A stretch of DNA of 64,000 nucleotides, from assembly GCA_002840645.1 (NCBI GenBank), contig PHBO01000005.1, forward strand, positions 62,001-126,000, written 5' to 3'. A model generated the notes under the pieces. It made no database searches. It was not told the origin of the DNA and saw only the letters and a program-made list of their open reading frames with translations. Shown in pieces: positions 55,696 through 63,002 of this stretch. Numbering within the stretch: the first letter of the stretch is position 1; each line of letters begins with the position of its first letter. The position numbers were made by a program, and so were the translations under genes. Source of the DNA: Candidatus Cloacimonetes bacterium HGW-Cloacimonetes-3 (GTDB lineage: Bacteria > Cloacimonadota > Cloacimonadia > Cloacimonadales > Cloacimonadaceae).

Positions 55696-56799
55696 ATGTT
55701 TAATCATGAAACTTTAGATAAATACTCCCCATTGGAAAACAAGATATTTCAGTTGATAGACGATGATGGCATGCCATTGGACAAGAAATGGAAGCCTGCC
55801 TTAAGCGATAAACAAATAATTCAGGCTTACAAGGATTTGTTGTTTGAACGCACGGCAGATTATATGGCAGTCAGCTACCAAAGACAAGGCAGAATGTTTA
55901 CTTATCCGCCTAATCTGGGGCAGGAAGCAATTCATATCGCCACCGGTATGGTGATAAAAGAAGATGACTGGCTGGTTCCGGACTTCAGAGAATTAGGTGC
56001 ATGGCTGGCGAAAGGCGTATCCATGAGGGAGATATTCCTGTATTTTAAAGGCAATGAGGATGGCTCACGCTTTGTGAATGCCAAACGCATGCTACCCGTA
56101 TCAGTGCCCATCGCATCGCAGTTGGTGCACGCAGTTGGGATAGGCTATGCCATGAACTATCAGAAGGAAAAGGCGGTTGTCTTTGCCTTTGTGGGTGATG
56201 GCGGAACCTCGGAAGGGGATTTCCATGAAGCGCTTAACTTTGCCGCGGTGTGGAATGTTCCGGTGGTTTTCATCGTGCAAAACAATCAGTTCGCCATCTC
56301 AGTTCCGATAAAGACGCAAACTAAGTCCCAAAACCTTGCTCTAAAGGGAGTTGCCTATGCAATTCCTTCCGTATTAGTGGACGGCAACGATGTGTTTGCC
56401 ATGCATGAAGTTTTAGCCTTTGCCCGCGACCATGCGGATAGTGGTAAGGGACCTGTGCTGATAGAAGCCAGAACGTATAGGATTGGGGCGCATACAACTT
56501 CGGATGACCCCACTAAATACCGGACTAAAGAAGAGGAAGCTGCCTGGGCACTTAAAGACCCATTGAAGCGTTTGAAAGGCTATATCGAGGCAAAAAAGCT
56601 GTTTGATACCAGCGGAGAAGAAGCACTGGTGGCGGAATATAAAAAGAAGATAGATAAAGAATTCGAGGCAGCGGAAAAGCACCCGGAATACCCTCTGGAC
56701 GATGTGTTTAAATACATGTATCAAGAGATGCCATCCGAGCTGAGGAGGCAGAAGAATGCCTACGAAAACTACCTGCAAAACAAAGGTGGTGCCAAATGA
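55696..56799 (+). CDS. pdhA: 2-oxoacid (pyruvate or branched-chain) dehydrogenase E1 alpha subunit
   Basis: 367 residues. The thiamine diphosphate motif runs from FVGDGGTSEGDFHEALNFAA to QNNQFAIS (GDG...NN). FTYPPNLGQEAIHIATG, DFRELGAWLAKG and the phosphorylation-loop-like YRIGAHTTSDDPTKYR are typical of Gram-positive-like pyruvate or branched-chain E1 alpha chains. It decarboxylates the 2-oxoacid and passes the acyl group to E2 lipoate. AAGGTGG precedes the ATG. First gene of a four-gene operon; overlaps pdhB by four bases. Pyruvate versus branched-chain specificity cannot be settled from sequence alone. Confidence 0.9.
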   Translation: MFNHETLDKYSPLENKIFQLIDDDGMPLDKKWKPALSDKQIIQAYKDLLFERTADYMAVSYQRQGRMFTYPPNLGQEAIHIATGMVIKEDDWLVPDFRELGAWLAKGVSMREIFLYFKGNEDGSRFVNAKRMLPVSVPIASQLVHAVGIGYAMNYQKEKAVVFAFVGDGGTSEGDFHEALNFAAVWNVPVVFIVQNNQFAISVPIKTQTKSQNLALKGVAYAIPSVLVDGNDVFAMHEVLAFARDHADSGKGPVLIEARTYRIGAHTTSDDPTKYRTKEEEAAWALKDPLKRLKGYIEAKKLFDTSGEEALVAEYKKKIDKEFEAAEKHPEYPLDDVFKYMYQEMPSELRRQKNAYENYLQNKGGAK

Positions 56800-57773
56800 A
56801 AGTGATGAATATGGTTCAGGCGATAAACGACGCTTTAGACACGATGCTTACCGAAGACAAGTCAGTGGTGGTATATGGTGAAGATGTTGGCGTGGAAGGC
56901 GGAGTTTTCAGAGTTACGGAAGGCTTGCAGCTTAAACACGGAGCAGCCAGAGTATTCGATTCTCCCTTAGCCGAATCCGCAATAGCCGGAACAGCCCTCG
57001 GTATGGCGATAGCAGGCATGAAGCCGGTGATTGAGATGCAGTTTGATGGCTTTTCTTACCCTGCGTTTAACCAGATATTATCCCACATTTCACGTTTCAG
57101 AAACCGCACCAGAGGTAAGTTCACAGTGCCTGCCGTAATCCGTATTCCTTATGGGGGAGGCATAAATGCCCTGGAACATCATTCCGAAAGCCCGGAAGCA
57201 TATTTTGGGCATACTCCCGGCTTGAAGGTAGTAATACCCTCCACTCCCTACGACGCAAAGGGCTTACTGATAGCTGCTATCGAAGACCCTGACCCGGTTA
57301 TCTTTATGGAGCCAAAGCGTATATATCGTGCCATCAAGCAAGAGGTTCCCGAAGAGAAGTATAACATCCCTATCGGCAAAGCCAGAGTGGTGAACGTCGG
57401 GGAGCAGCTAACCATTATTGCATACGGAGCTATGATACGCGAAGCCCAAAAAGCTATCGTGATGGCGAAACAGAAAGGATGGTCGGTGGAGCTTATAGAC
57501 CTGCGCAGTATCTGGCCGATTGATAGAGATACCATCCGTGAATCAGTGCGCAAAACAGGGCGCGTGCTTATTGTTACCGAAGCATCACAAAGCTATGGCG
57601 CAGCGGCTGAGCTGATATCTATCGTAAATGAAGAGGCGTTTCTTTCTTTGGAGGCACCGCCTGCAAGGTTAACCGGTTTTGATACGGTTATCCCCTTGCC
57701 ACTGGGTGAAAAGTATTACATTATCAGTCCCGAACGCATCTTCTTCGAGATTGATAAACTGATAAGGTATTAG
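56796..57773 (+). CDS. pdhB: 2-oxoacid dehydrogenase E1 beta subunit
   Basis: 325 residues, usual length. VYGEDVGVEGGVFRVTEGL, FDSPLAESAIAGTALGMA, EMQFDGFSYPAFNQI, IRIPYGGGINALEHHSESPEAYF and DLRSIWPIDRDTI define the family. It pairs with the alpha chain to form the thiamine-dependent E1 heterotetramer. Starts within the stop of pdhA (ATGA) and is followed by the E2 gene after nine bases with AGGAGG. Confidence 0.93.
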   Translation: MKVMNMVQAINDALDTMLTEDKSVVVYGEDVGVEGGVFRVTEGLQLKHGAARVFDSPLAESAIAGTALGMAIAGMKPVIEMQFDGFSYPAFNQILSHISRFRNRTRGKFTVPAVIRIPYGGGINALEHHSESPEAYFGHTPGLKVVIPSTPYDAKGLLIAAIEDPDPVIFMEPKRIYRAIKQEVPEEKYNIPIGKARVVNVGEQLTIIAYGAMIREAQKAIVMAKQKGWSVELIDLRSIWPIDRDTIRESVRKTGRVLIVTEASQSYGAAAELISIVNEEAFLSLEAPPARLTGFDTVIPLPLGEKYYIISPERIFFEIDKLIRY

Positions 57774-57782
57774 GAGGAAAGC

Positions 57783-59090
57783 ATGCGTTACATATTTAAA
57801 TTCCCCGATATTGGCGAAGGACTGGAAGAGGGCAAGATCACCGAATGGTATGTGGAAAAAGGACAGAGCATTTCAGCCGGCGACGCGCTGCTAAACATGG
57901 AAACTGATAAAGTGGTGACAGATATTCCCAGCCCCAAAAGTGGGATTATAGCCCAGCGTTATGGCGCTGTGGGAGATACGGTGAAAGTAGGCAATGCCCT
58001 GGTGGAAATAGAGATTGAGGGTGAATCCTTTGAACAAGCAGACGAACTCCCCCAAGCAACAGGCAAGGGCGAGGAAGTAATTGAGGAAAAAGGCTTTGGC
58101 GTGGTCGGGACTATGGAAGTGGCGGGCGATGGCGCTTATCTGCCTTCAAGTAACGAAGGTTTGGCTGCTGTGGAGCATAAACAGGCACACACCAGGAAAG
58201 TTCTTGCCACACCTGTTGCCCGCGCTCTGGCTAAGGAACGCGGCATAGACATTAACACAGTGCAGGGAAGCGGTCCGGCGGGTAGAGTGACCTCCAAAGA
58301 TATTGAGAAGCACACCCAGATACGCAGCACGGAACAAGCTAAATCATCAGAGCGCAAAACTGCATATCCAAGTGACCAATTGCATGAATCTGTGCCTATT
58401 TCGCAGATCAGGAAAACCATTGCCCGGAACATGCTTCGCTCTAAGCAAAATACAGCCCATATGAGCGTTATGGAAGAGGTTGAGGTGTCTGAGCTGGTGG
58501 ATGCCAGGCACAAGATAAATGAGCGGCTGAAGGATGTTAAAATTAGCTATCTGCCCTTCATTATCAAAGCCATCGCCATTGCGCTGAAGAATCACCCGGT
58601 TTTGAATGCAGAGCTGGATATGGAAGCAGAGCGGATAATCTATAAGAAATATTACAACATTGGCTTAGCAATGGATACAGATGATGGCTTGGTAGTTCCT
58701 GTGATCCGCAATGCCGACAAGAAATCCTTAGTGCAATTAGCCAAAGAGATAAGCGTGTTTGCAGAAAAAGCTAAAACACGTAAGCTGACACTCGATGATA
58801 TGCGGGATGGAACCTTTACTATCACCAGTTATGGCTCCATTGGCGGCTATTTTGCCGTGCCGGTGATAAACTATCCCCAGAGTGCCATCTTTGGGATTGG
58901 GCGCATAGCAGACAAGCCTGTTATCAAAGATGCAGCCGTAGTTCCCGGCAAAGTGATGCCTATATCTATGAGTGTGGATCATCGCATCGTGGATGGGGGA
59001 GAGGTGGCACGTTTTCTGAATGAGGTTCTGGAAATGTTGAAAGAACCTATGCTAATTCTTGCCTACGAGGGAGGACAAGATGAGTTATGA
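57783..59090 (+). CDS. pdhC: Dihydrolipoamide acyltransferase (E2) of the 2-oxoacid dehydrogenase complex
   Basis: 435 residues. One lipoyl domain (FPDIGEGLEEGKI, lipoyl lysine 43 in METDKVVTDIPSP), a linker, a peripheral subunit-binding domain (ATPVARALAKERGIDINTVQGSGPAGRVTSKDI, about 140-170), and the catalytic domain ending MSVDHRIVDGGEVARF with His400 and Asp404. It transfers the acyl group from lipoate to CoA. The linker contains a Gly/Glu/Val-rich low-complexity part (about 85-125). The lpd start lies inside its last codons. Confidence 0.93.
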   Translation: MRYIFKFPDIGEGLEEGKITEWYVEKGQSISAGDALLNMETDKVVTDIPSPKSGIIAQRYGAVGDTVKVGNALVEIEIEGESFEQADELPQATGKGEEVIEEKGFGVVGTMEVAGDGAYLPSSNEGLAAVEHKQAHTRKVLATPVARALAKERGIDINTVQGSGPAGRVTSKDIEKHTQIRSTEQAKSSERKTAYPSDQLHESVPISQIRKTIARNMLRSKQNTAHMSVMEEVEVSELVDARHKINERLKDVKISYLPFIIKAIAIALKNHPVLNAELDMEAERIIYKKYYNIGLAMDTDDGLVVPVIRNADKKSLVQLAKEISVFAEKAKTRKLTLDDMRDGTFTITSYGSIGGYFAVPVINYPQSAIFGIGRIADKPVIKDAAVVPGKVMPISMSVDHRIVDGGEVARFLNEVLEMLKEPMLILAYEGGQDEL

Positions 59091-60393
59091 TATAATAATC
59101 ATTGGTTCCGGTCCTGCCGGATATGTGGCGGCTATAAGAGCCGGACAGACAGGGCTTAAGACACTTATAATCGACAAAAAGTATGTAGGCGGCATGTGCC
59201 TGAACTGGGGATGCATACCCACCAAAAGCATCCTTGAAAGCGCTAAGTTATTCAACCGTATAAAGAACAGCGCAGCGGAGTTTGGTATTGGCGGCTATAA
59301 TCCTGCTGAGCTTAGTTTCGATTGGAACCAAGCGGTTAAACGCAGCAAAGGTATTGTGCAGAAACTTAGCCGGGGGATAGAGTATTTGTGGAAGAAAAAC
59401 GGAGTGGAATTTCTGCAAGCAGAGGCGAAGATCGTTTCCCCCCATGAGGTGGAAGCCGATAACCGGATTTACACTACCAAGAACATCATTATTGCCACAG
59501 GTTCCCGACCCGTTAAGCAAAGCTTGTTTCCTGAAGCAATAGAGCTGGAGGATTTCTTCAAACTTGATAGATTGCCTGAAAAGCCCATTCTTTACGGCAG
59601 AGGAGCAATAATTCTTGAATTTGCCCAGCTATTTTCCATGTTAGGTAAGTCACCTACTATCATAAGTAATGGTTCTCCGCTGATTCCCAAGCTCGATGCG
59701 CACTTAGAAGCATATGTGGTGCGAAAACTAAAAAAAGATAAGATCGCTGTTATATCTGATGCAGACATCAGTATAGACAAAAAAGGTGTGCATCACGGAG
59801 ATAGTTTATTGGAATACGATGCTGTGATAAATTGTAGCTTGCGGGAAGCAGTGCTTATTGATTCGAATGTTAAGATAGAACTTCTTGATGGTTATATAAA
59901 AACCGACGAGCATTATCAGACCTCTATACAGGGTATCTTTGCAGCAGGTGATGTAAATGGACATAGTTACCTGGCACATGCAGCTTCAGCACAAGGACTT
60001 AGTATCATTAACTTCATTAATGGTATTGATGATAGCACCGCAGTAGCTTATCCCATAAACATATACAGCGATCCCGAAATAGCTCAGTTAGGCGTAACAG
60101 AAACTGAGCTAAAAGAATCCGGAATTGAATACCAAGTTAAGGAAATGCCCTTAATCGCAAATGGAAAAGCCCTTGCGGAGGGAGCTTCAGAGGGGTTTAT
60201 CAGGTTGCTGTTTGAAAGCAAATACAGACAGGTGTTAGGGGTTCAGATCGTGGCGGCGAATGCAACCGACCTCATTTCCGAAGCTGGCATATTATTGGAG
60301 CTGGAAGGAACGGTTTACGATCTTGCCAGAACCGTTCATGCTCACCCTACAATAGCGGAAGTTTTCATGGATGTGGCAAAGGATATAGAGTAA
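59080..60393 (+). CDS. lpdA: Dihydrolipoamide dehydrogenase-like flavoprotein (E3)
   Basis: 437 residues. IIIIGSGPAGYVAAIRAGQ (FAD), the redox pair CLNWGC (Cys40/Cys45), ATGSRP, GIFAAGDVNGHSYLAHAA and VHAHPTIAEVF (His-Glu pair) are intact. The NAD-binding motif, normally G-x-G-x-x-G, reads GRGAIILEFA (residues 173-182), so the third glycine is replaced by Ile and the canonical pattern is broken. ATG 59080 follows GGGAGGACAAG; a longer frame to 59059 is not needed. E3 would reoxidise lipoate with NAD. It overlaps the E2 gene by 11 bases. Confidence 0.9.
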   Translation: MSYDIIIIGSGPAGYVAAIRAGQTGLKTLIIDKKYVGGMCLNWGCIPTKSILESAKLFNRIKNSAAEFGIGGYNPAELSFDWNQAVKRSKGIVQKLSRGIEYLWKKNGVEFLQAEAKIVSPHEVEADNRIYTTKNIIIATGSRPVKQSLFPEAIELEDFFKLDRLPEKPILYGRGAIILEFAQLFSMLGKSPTIISNGSPLIPKLDAHLEAYVVRKLKKDKIAVISDADISIDKKGVHHGDSLLEYDAVINCSLREAVLIDSNVKIELLDGYIKTDEHYQTSIQGIFAAGDVNGHSYLAHAASAQGLSIINFINGIDDSTAVAYPINIYSDPEIAQLGVTETELKESGIEYQVKEMPLIANGKALAEGASEGFIRLLFESKYRQVLGVQIVAANATDLISEAGILLELEGTVYDLARTVHAHPTIAEVFMDVAKDIE

Positions 60394-60701
60394 ATCTGGT
60401 TACGAAACACAGACATCAGTCTTGCTTTCAGCGCATAACCTTCCCATAACCCTCCCGTATCGCCATATGGGAGGGTTATGGGATTCTTAAGGGAAATATG
60501 TAGTCTAAACCTATGTTAGTACCGCCTTGCTTGCCGAAAGTGCGCTGAGGATAATCTTACCCTAATCTCACAATGATTATGCTTGGTGAACTCTTGCTTA
60601 GAGATGTTTCGAATTGAGATTGGATAGCCGTTGAACAGCAAGTTAGTGAATAGTCAGCTATATATGGTAAAATATCGGGATATGTAGATGTTTTATATGC
60701 C
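60394..60701. other. 308-base intergenic stretch between convergent genes
   Basis: Contains copy 2 of palindromic family 2 at 60416-60490, and nothing else recognisable. Confidence 0.65.
60416..60490. repeat. Dispersed palindromic repeat family 2, copy 2
   Basis: Arm 60443-60460 (CCCATAACCCTCCCGTAT) pairs with 60465-60482 with one mismatch around CGCC. On the opposite strand it aligns over its whole length with 23512-23585. It begins about 20 bases after the lpd stop codon, and the similarity appears to run back to that stop, so it may supply the 3' end of the dehydrogenase mRNA. Confidence 0.85.
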
Positions 60702-61352
60702 TTACCAGCGGTAGTTCATGAACAGCATCGGCTCTTTGTTCTTGATGCCGAAATACACTTCGGACTGGCTTTTATCACGTGAAGAAAATAAGAGGTAATC
60801 CACACCACTGATAAGATGGTTCAGGATCAGCACCCCCACTGCTACGGAAGCATAATCATCAAAATCCTGGCTGCTGTTCCGCAGCTTATTAAACTGGCTT
60901 CTGTGGGCAGGATTGTCCCAATACCAATACTTGTCTGCGTCATAACCGTTATCATCGATATAGTTCTGTTGGGCTATGGGATCGTAGGGATACATGGTCA
61001 TGGCGGTTTGTCTTACCATAGCGTTGTAACCGTTGGCGTCAAAGCCGCTGCTTTCATAGCGGGAGAGATTACGGTAAAATTTATTGTCATATTCACCAGG
61101 GTTGAGATGAGCAAACTTGATGGCATATTCGTAAGAATCTTGCTTTAATATATCGCGCTCATTGTTAAGATAGTACATAGTGCTGATAATACCCACTTCT
61201 GAAGCGAGCATCGCATAGCCATATTTGTGCCCTGATGCCACCTGAGACCATCCCGGTACGGCAACAGCACGCAAGAAGCCAAGTCCACGGTTCAGCGCAA
61301 AAGCAGAGCTTAAGACGCACATAATGATTAATAATAAGCACACCTTTTTCAT
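60702..61352 (-). CDS. Secreted/membrane DUF5683-like protein (paralogue 3 of a tandem trio)
   Basis: 216 residues. Signal peptide (KKVCLLLIIMCVLSSAFA), then a PGWSQVASGHKYGYAMLASEVGIISTMYY hairpin-like hydrophobic segment, a polar middle with many Tyr and Asp, and a conserved ILNHLISGVDYLLFS near residue 180. The layout (PG-x-G-x-x-x-x-G, one or two TM, late NHL-SG-D) resembles the DUF5683 family; I am moderately sure of that name. Paralogous to the two following genes; AAGAGG precedes the ATG. Function unknown, presumably envelope-located. Confidence 0.75.
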   Translation of the reverse strand: MKKVCLLLIIMCVLSSAFALNRGLGFLRAVAVPGWSQVASGHKYGYAMLASEVGIISTMYYLNNERDILKQDSYEYAIKFAHLNPGEYDNKFYRNLSRYESSGFDANGYNAMVRQTAMTMYPYDPIAQQNYIDDNGYDADKYWYWDNPAHRSQFNKLRNSSQDFDDYASVAVGVLILNHLISGVDYLLFSSRDKSQSEVYFGIKNKEPMLFMNYRW

Positions 61353-61364
61353 GATCTAAACCTC

Positions 61365-62024
61365 TTAAAAGCCAATCTGATAGTTTAGCATCAGACCTTC
61401 CATTCCGGAAGGGCTGAAGTATAGAGTTCCATGTTGATTAATTTTCCCGGAGAGCAGTGCACTGTCTATAGCGCTAACGGTGCGATTCAACAGTAAAATA
61501 CTCAAAGCAAGATTGTGGCTCATTTTGGTACGTTGGTGCCTTACCCGCATATTCTTGTAATCCGTCCAGTGGGCATCGCTTTGCCATTTCCACTCTTCAT
61601 CGCCGCTGTAGATAAGTTCAGCCATGTTTTGGGCATAAGCTTCGGGGTTGTATTCGGAAATCAGATAGTAGTTTCTTAGGATCATTTCCTGAATCTCGTT
61701 ATAATAATCGCTACTGGGAAACTCCTGAATATCCTGATAGTGGTTGCGGGGCATATTGTAGGGTACACCGGCATAAACTTGGGCGTATTGCATGTAATTA
61801 CGGCGCTGTAAGTCTATTTCCTGTTGAGTACTGAAGAATGCGTAGATAGCTACTAAATCTATGCCCATTAGGGTTGCACCTCTGGTTGTGTGACCAAGCA
61901 GCATTTCCCCGCTTCCCGGCAATATTAGTGAAGCACCTGAATAGGCTATTCTCGGCAAAGCTAAAAGTGGTACAATGCATAGCAATAGTACCGCTGAGAT
62001 GGCTATGGTTCTTAGAATTCCCAT
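61365..62024 (-). CDS. Secreted/membrane DUF5683-like protein (paralogue 2 of a tandem trio)
   Basis: 219 residues. Signal-like N terminus (LRTIAISAVLLLCIVPLLALP), LILPGSGEMLLGHTTRGATLMGIDLVAIYAFF as the hydrophobic hairpin, then a Tyr-rich polar part, and LSILLLNRTVSAIDSALL as the late helix equivalent to the NHL-SG-D motif of its neighbours. The ATG lies inside the 3' end of the upstream paralogue (13-base overlap). Function unknown. Confidence 0.75.
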   Translation of the reverse strand: MGILRTIAISAVLLLCIVPLLALPRIAYSGASLILPGSGEMLLGHTTRGATLMGIDLVAIYAFFSTQQEIDLQRRNYMQYAQVYAGVPYNMPRNHYQDIQEFPSSDYYNEIQEMILRNYYLISEYNPEAYAQNMAELIYSGDEEWKWQSDAHWTDYKNMRVRHQRTKMSHNLALSILLLNRTVSAIDSALLSGKINQHGTLYFSPSGMEGLMLNYQIGF

Positions 62025-62977
62025 TTTACACCCAGCATGGGAGTGATGTTCCCGTCCGGCATGGCTGCATATATGTTAAGCTGAGGTGCAGCCTGGGAGA
62101 GGGAAAGTCTGTTTACTTTATGGGTTAGGCGTACTGCGTCTATACCGCTGGCAAGATGGTTAAATGCTATAGCAAAGGTAAAAAAGCGGGATTTGGAATA
62201 TTCAGCCTTGGCATCGTTGCGCATATCTATGTATTTGTAACGCATGGGACTGGTGCTTTGAAAATCGGGTTTGTAAGTAGTGGAATTATCTGCTGAACCG
62301 GGTATTCGATTGCCTATCCACATGGCATTGGCACTTCCTGCATTTTCGAATACAAATACAGGTGCAACAACTCCGTTGGAATCAAGCGCAAAACGGTAGT
62401 ACCAGTCTATCCAGCCAAAAGTGTAATGCCCATATTTGCCGATGTCTTCATAAAAGTGTTGGGTGTTAGTGTTATCCAAGCGGAAGTATGAAGGCTCGTA
62501 GATGTCTGTTGCGTTTATACCAATCATGAAGGACTGAACGTTGGATTGATAATCTCTCCGGTAACGTGTGCTGCTTATAGTAGAGCCATCGGGCTTTGTG
62601 TAGACAATTGTTTCCCCATTGGCATACTTCTCGTATTCATCTGTTTTCTTCTTTCCCTGTTGATCATAGTAAAGCCAACCGCCAAGAAAAGCTACTTCCA
62701 GAACAGGGAAGATATATGTGGTTATAGAGCTTTTATCTGCGTAGAACTGCCCAGCTCCGGGTAATACCATAGACATCAGCATGGCAAGCTTGGCGTCCTT
62801 CTTGGCATAGTTAACCTTGATAAGGTCGTTCGTTAACACTGAATCTCTTTTAACGGCTTGATTTCCATCTGCGGGTTGCTCGAAAAGCCATTGGTCAATG
62901 TCACTGCTTGATTTAGCTTGTGAAAACAGCATCTGAGCGATAATAATGATCAGGCATAAGAGGAAGAACTTTTTCAT
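62012..62977 (-). CDS. Secreted/membrane DUF5683-like protein (paralogue 1, longest of the trio)
   Basis: About 321 residues. Start 62977 follows AAGGATG with good spacing; ATG 62986 is too near that site. Signal peptide (KKFFLLCLIIIIAQMLFSQ), an acidic stretch, then MVLPGAGQFYADKSSITTYIFPVLEVAFLGGWLYYD, a long polar middle that is larger than in the paralogues, and AIAFNHLASGIDAVRLTHKV. The shared frame PG-AG-Q-FY and NHL-SGID links all three. The gene follows the sorting-domain protein after 25 bases, so they may act together at the envelope. Confidence 0.78.
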   Translation of the reverse strand: MKKFFLLCLIIIIAQMLFSQAKSSSDIDQWLFEQPADGNQAVKRDSVLTNDLIKVNYAKKDAKLAMLMSMVLPGAGQFYADKSSITTYIFPVLEVAFLGGWLYYDQQGKKKTDEYEKYANGETIVYTKPDGSTISSTRYRRDYQSNVQSFMIGINATDIYEPSYFRLDNTNTQHFYEDIGKYGHYTFGWIDWYYRFALDSNGVVAPVFVFENAGSANAMWIGNRIPGSADNSTTYKPDFQSTSPMRYKYIDMRNDAKAEYSKSRFFTFAIAFNHLASGIDAVRLTHKVNRLSLSQAAPQLNIYAAMPDGNITPMLGVKWEF

Positions 62978-63002
62978 AATAATCATCCTTGGTGGCTGTT
63001 AA

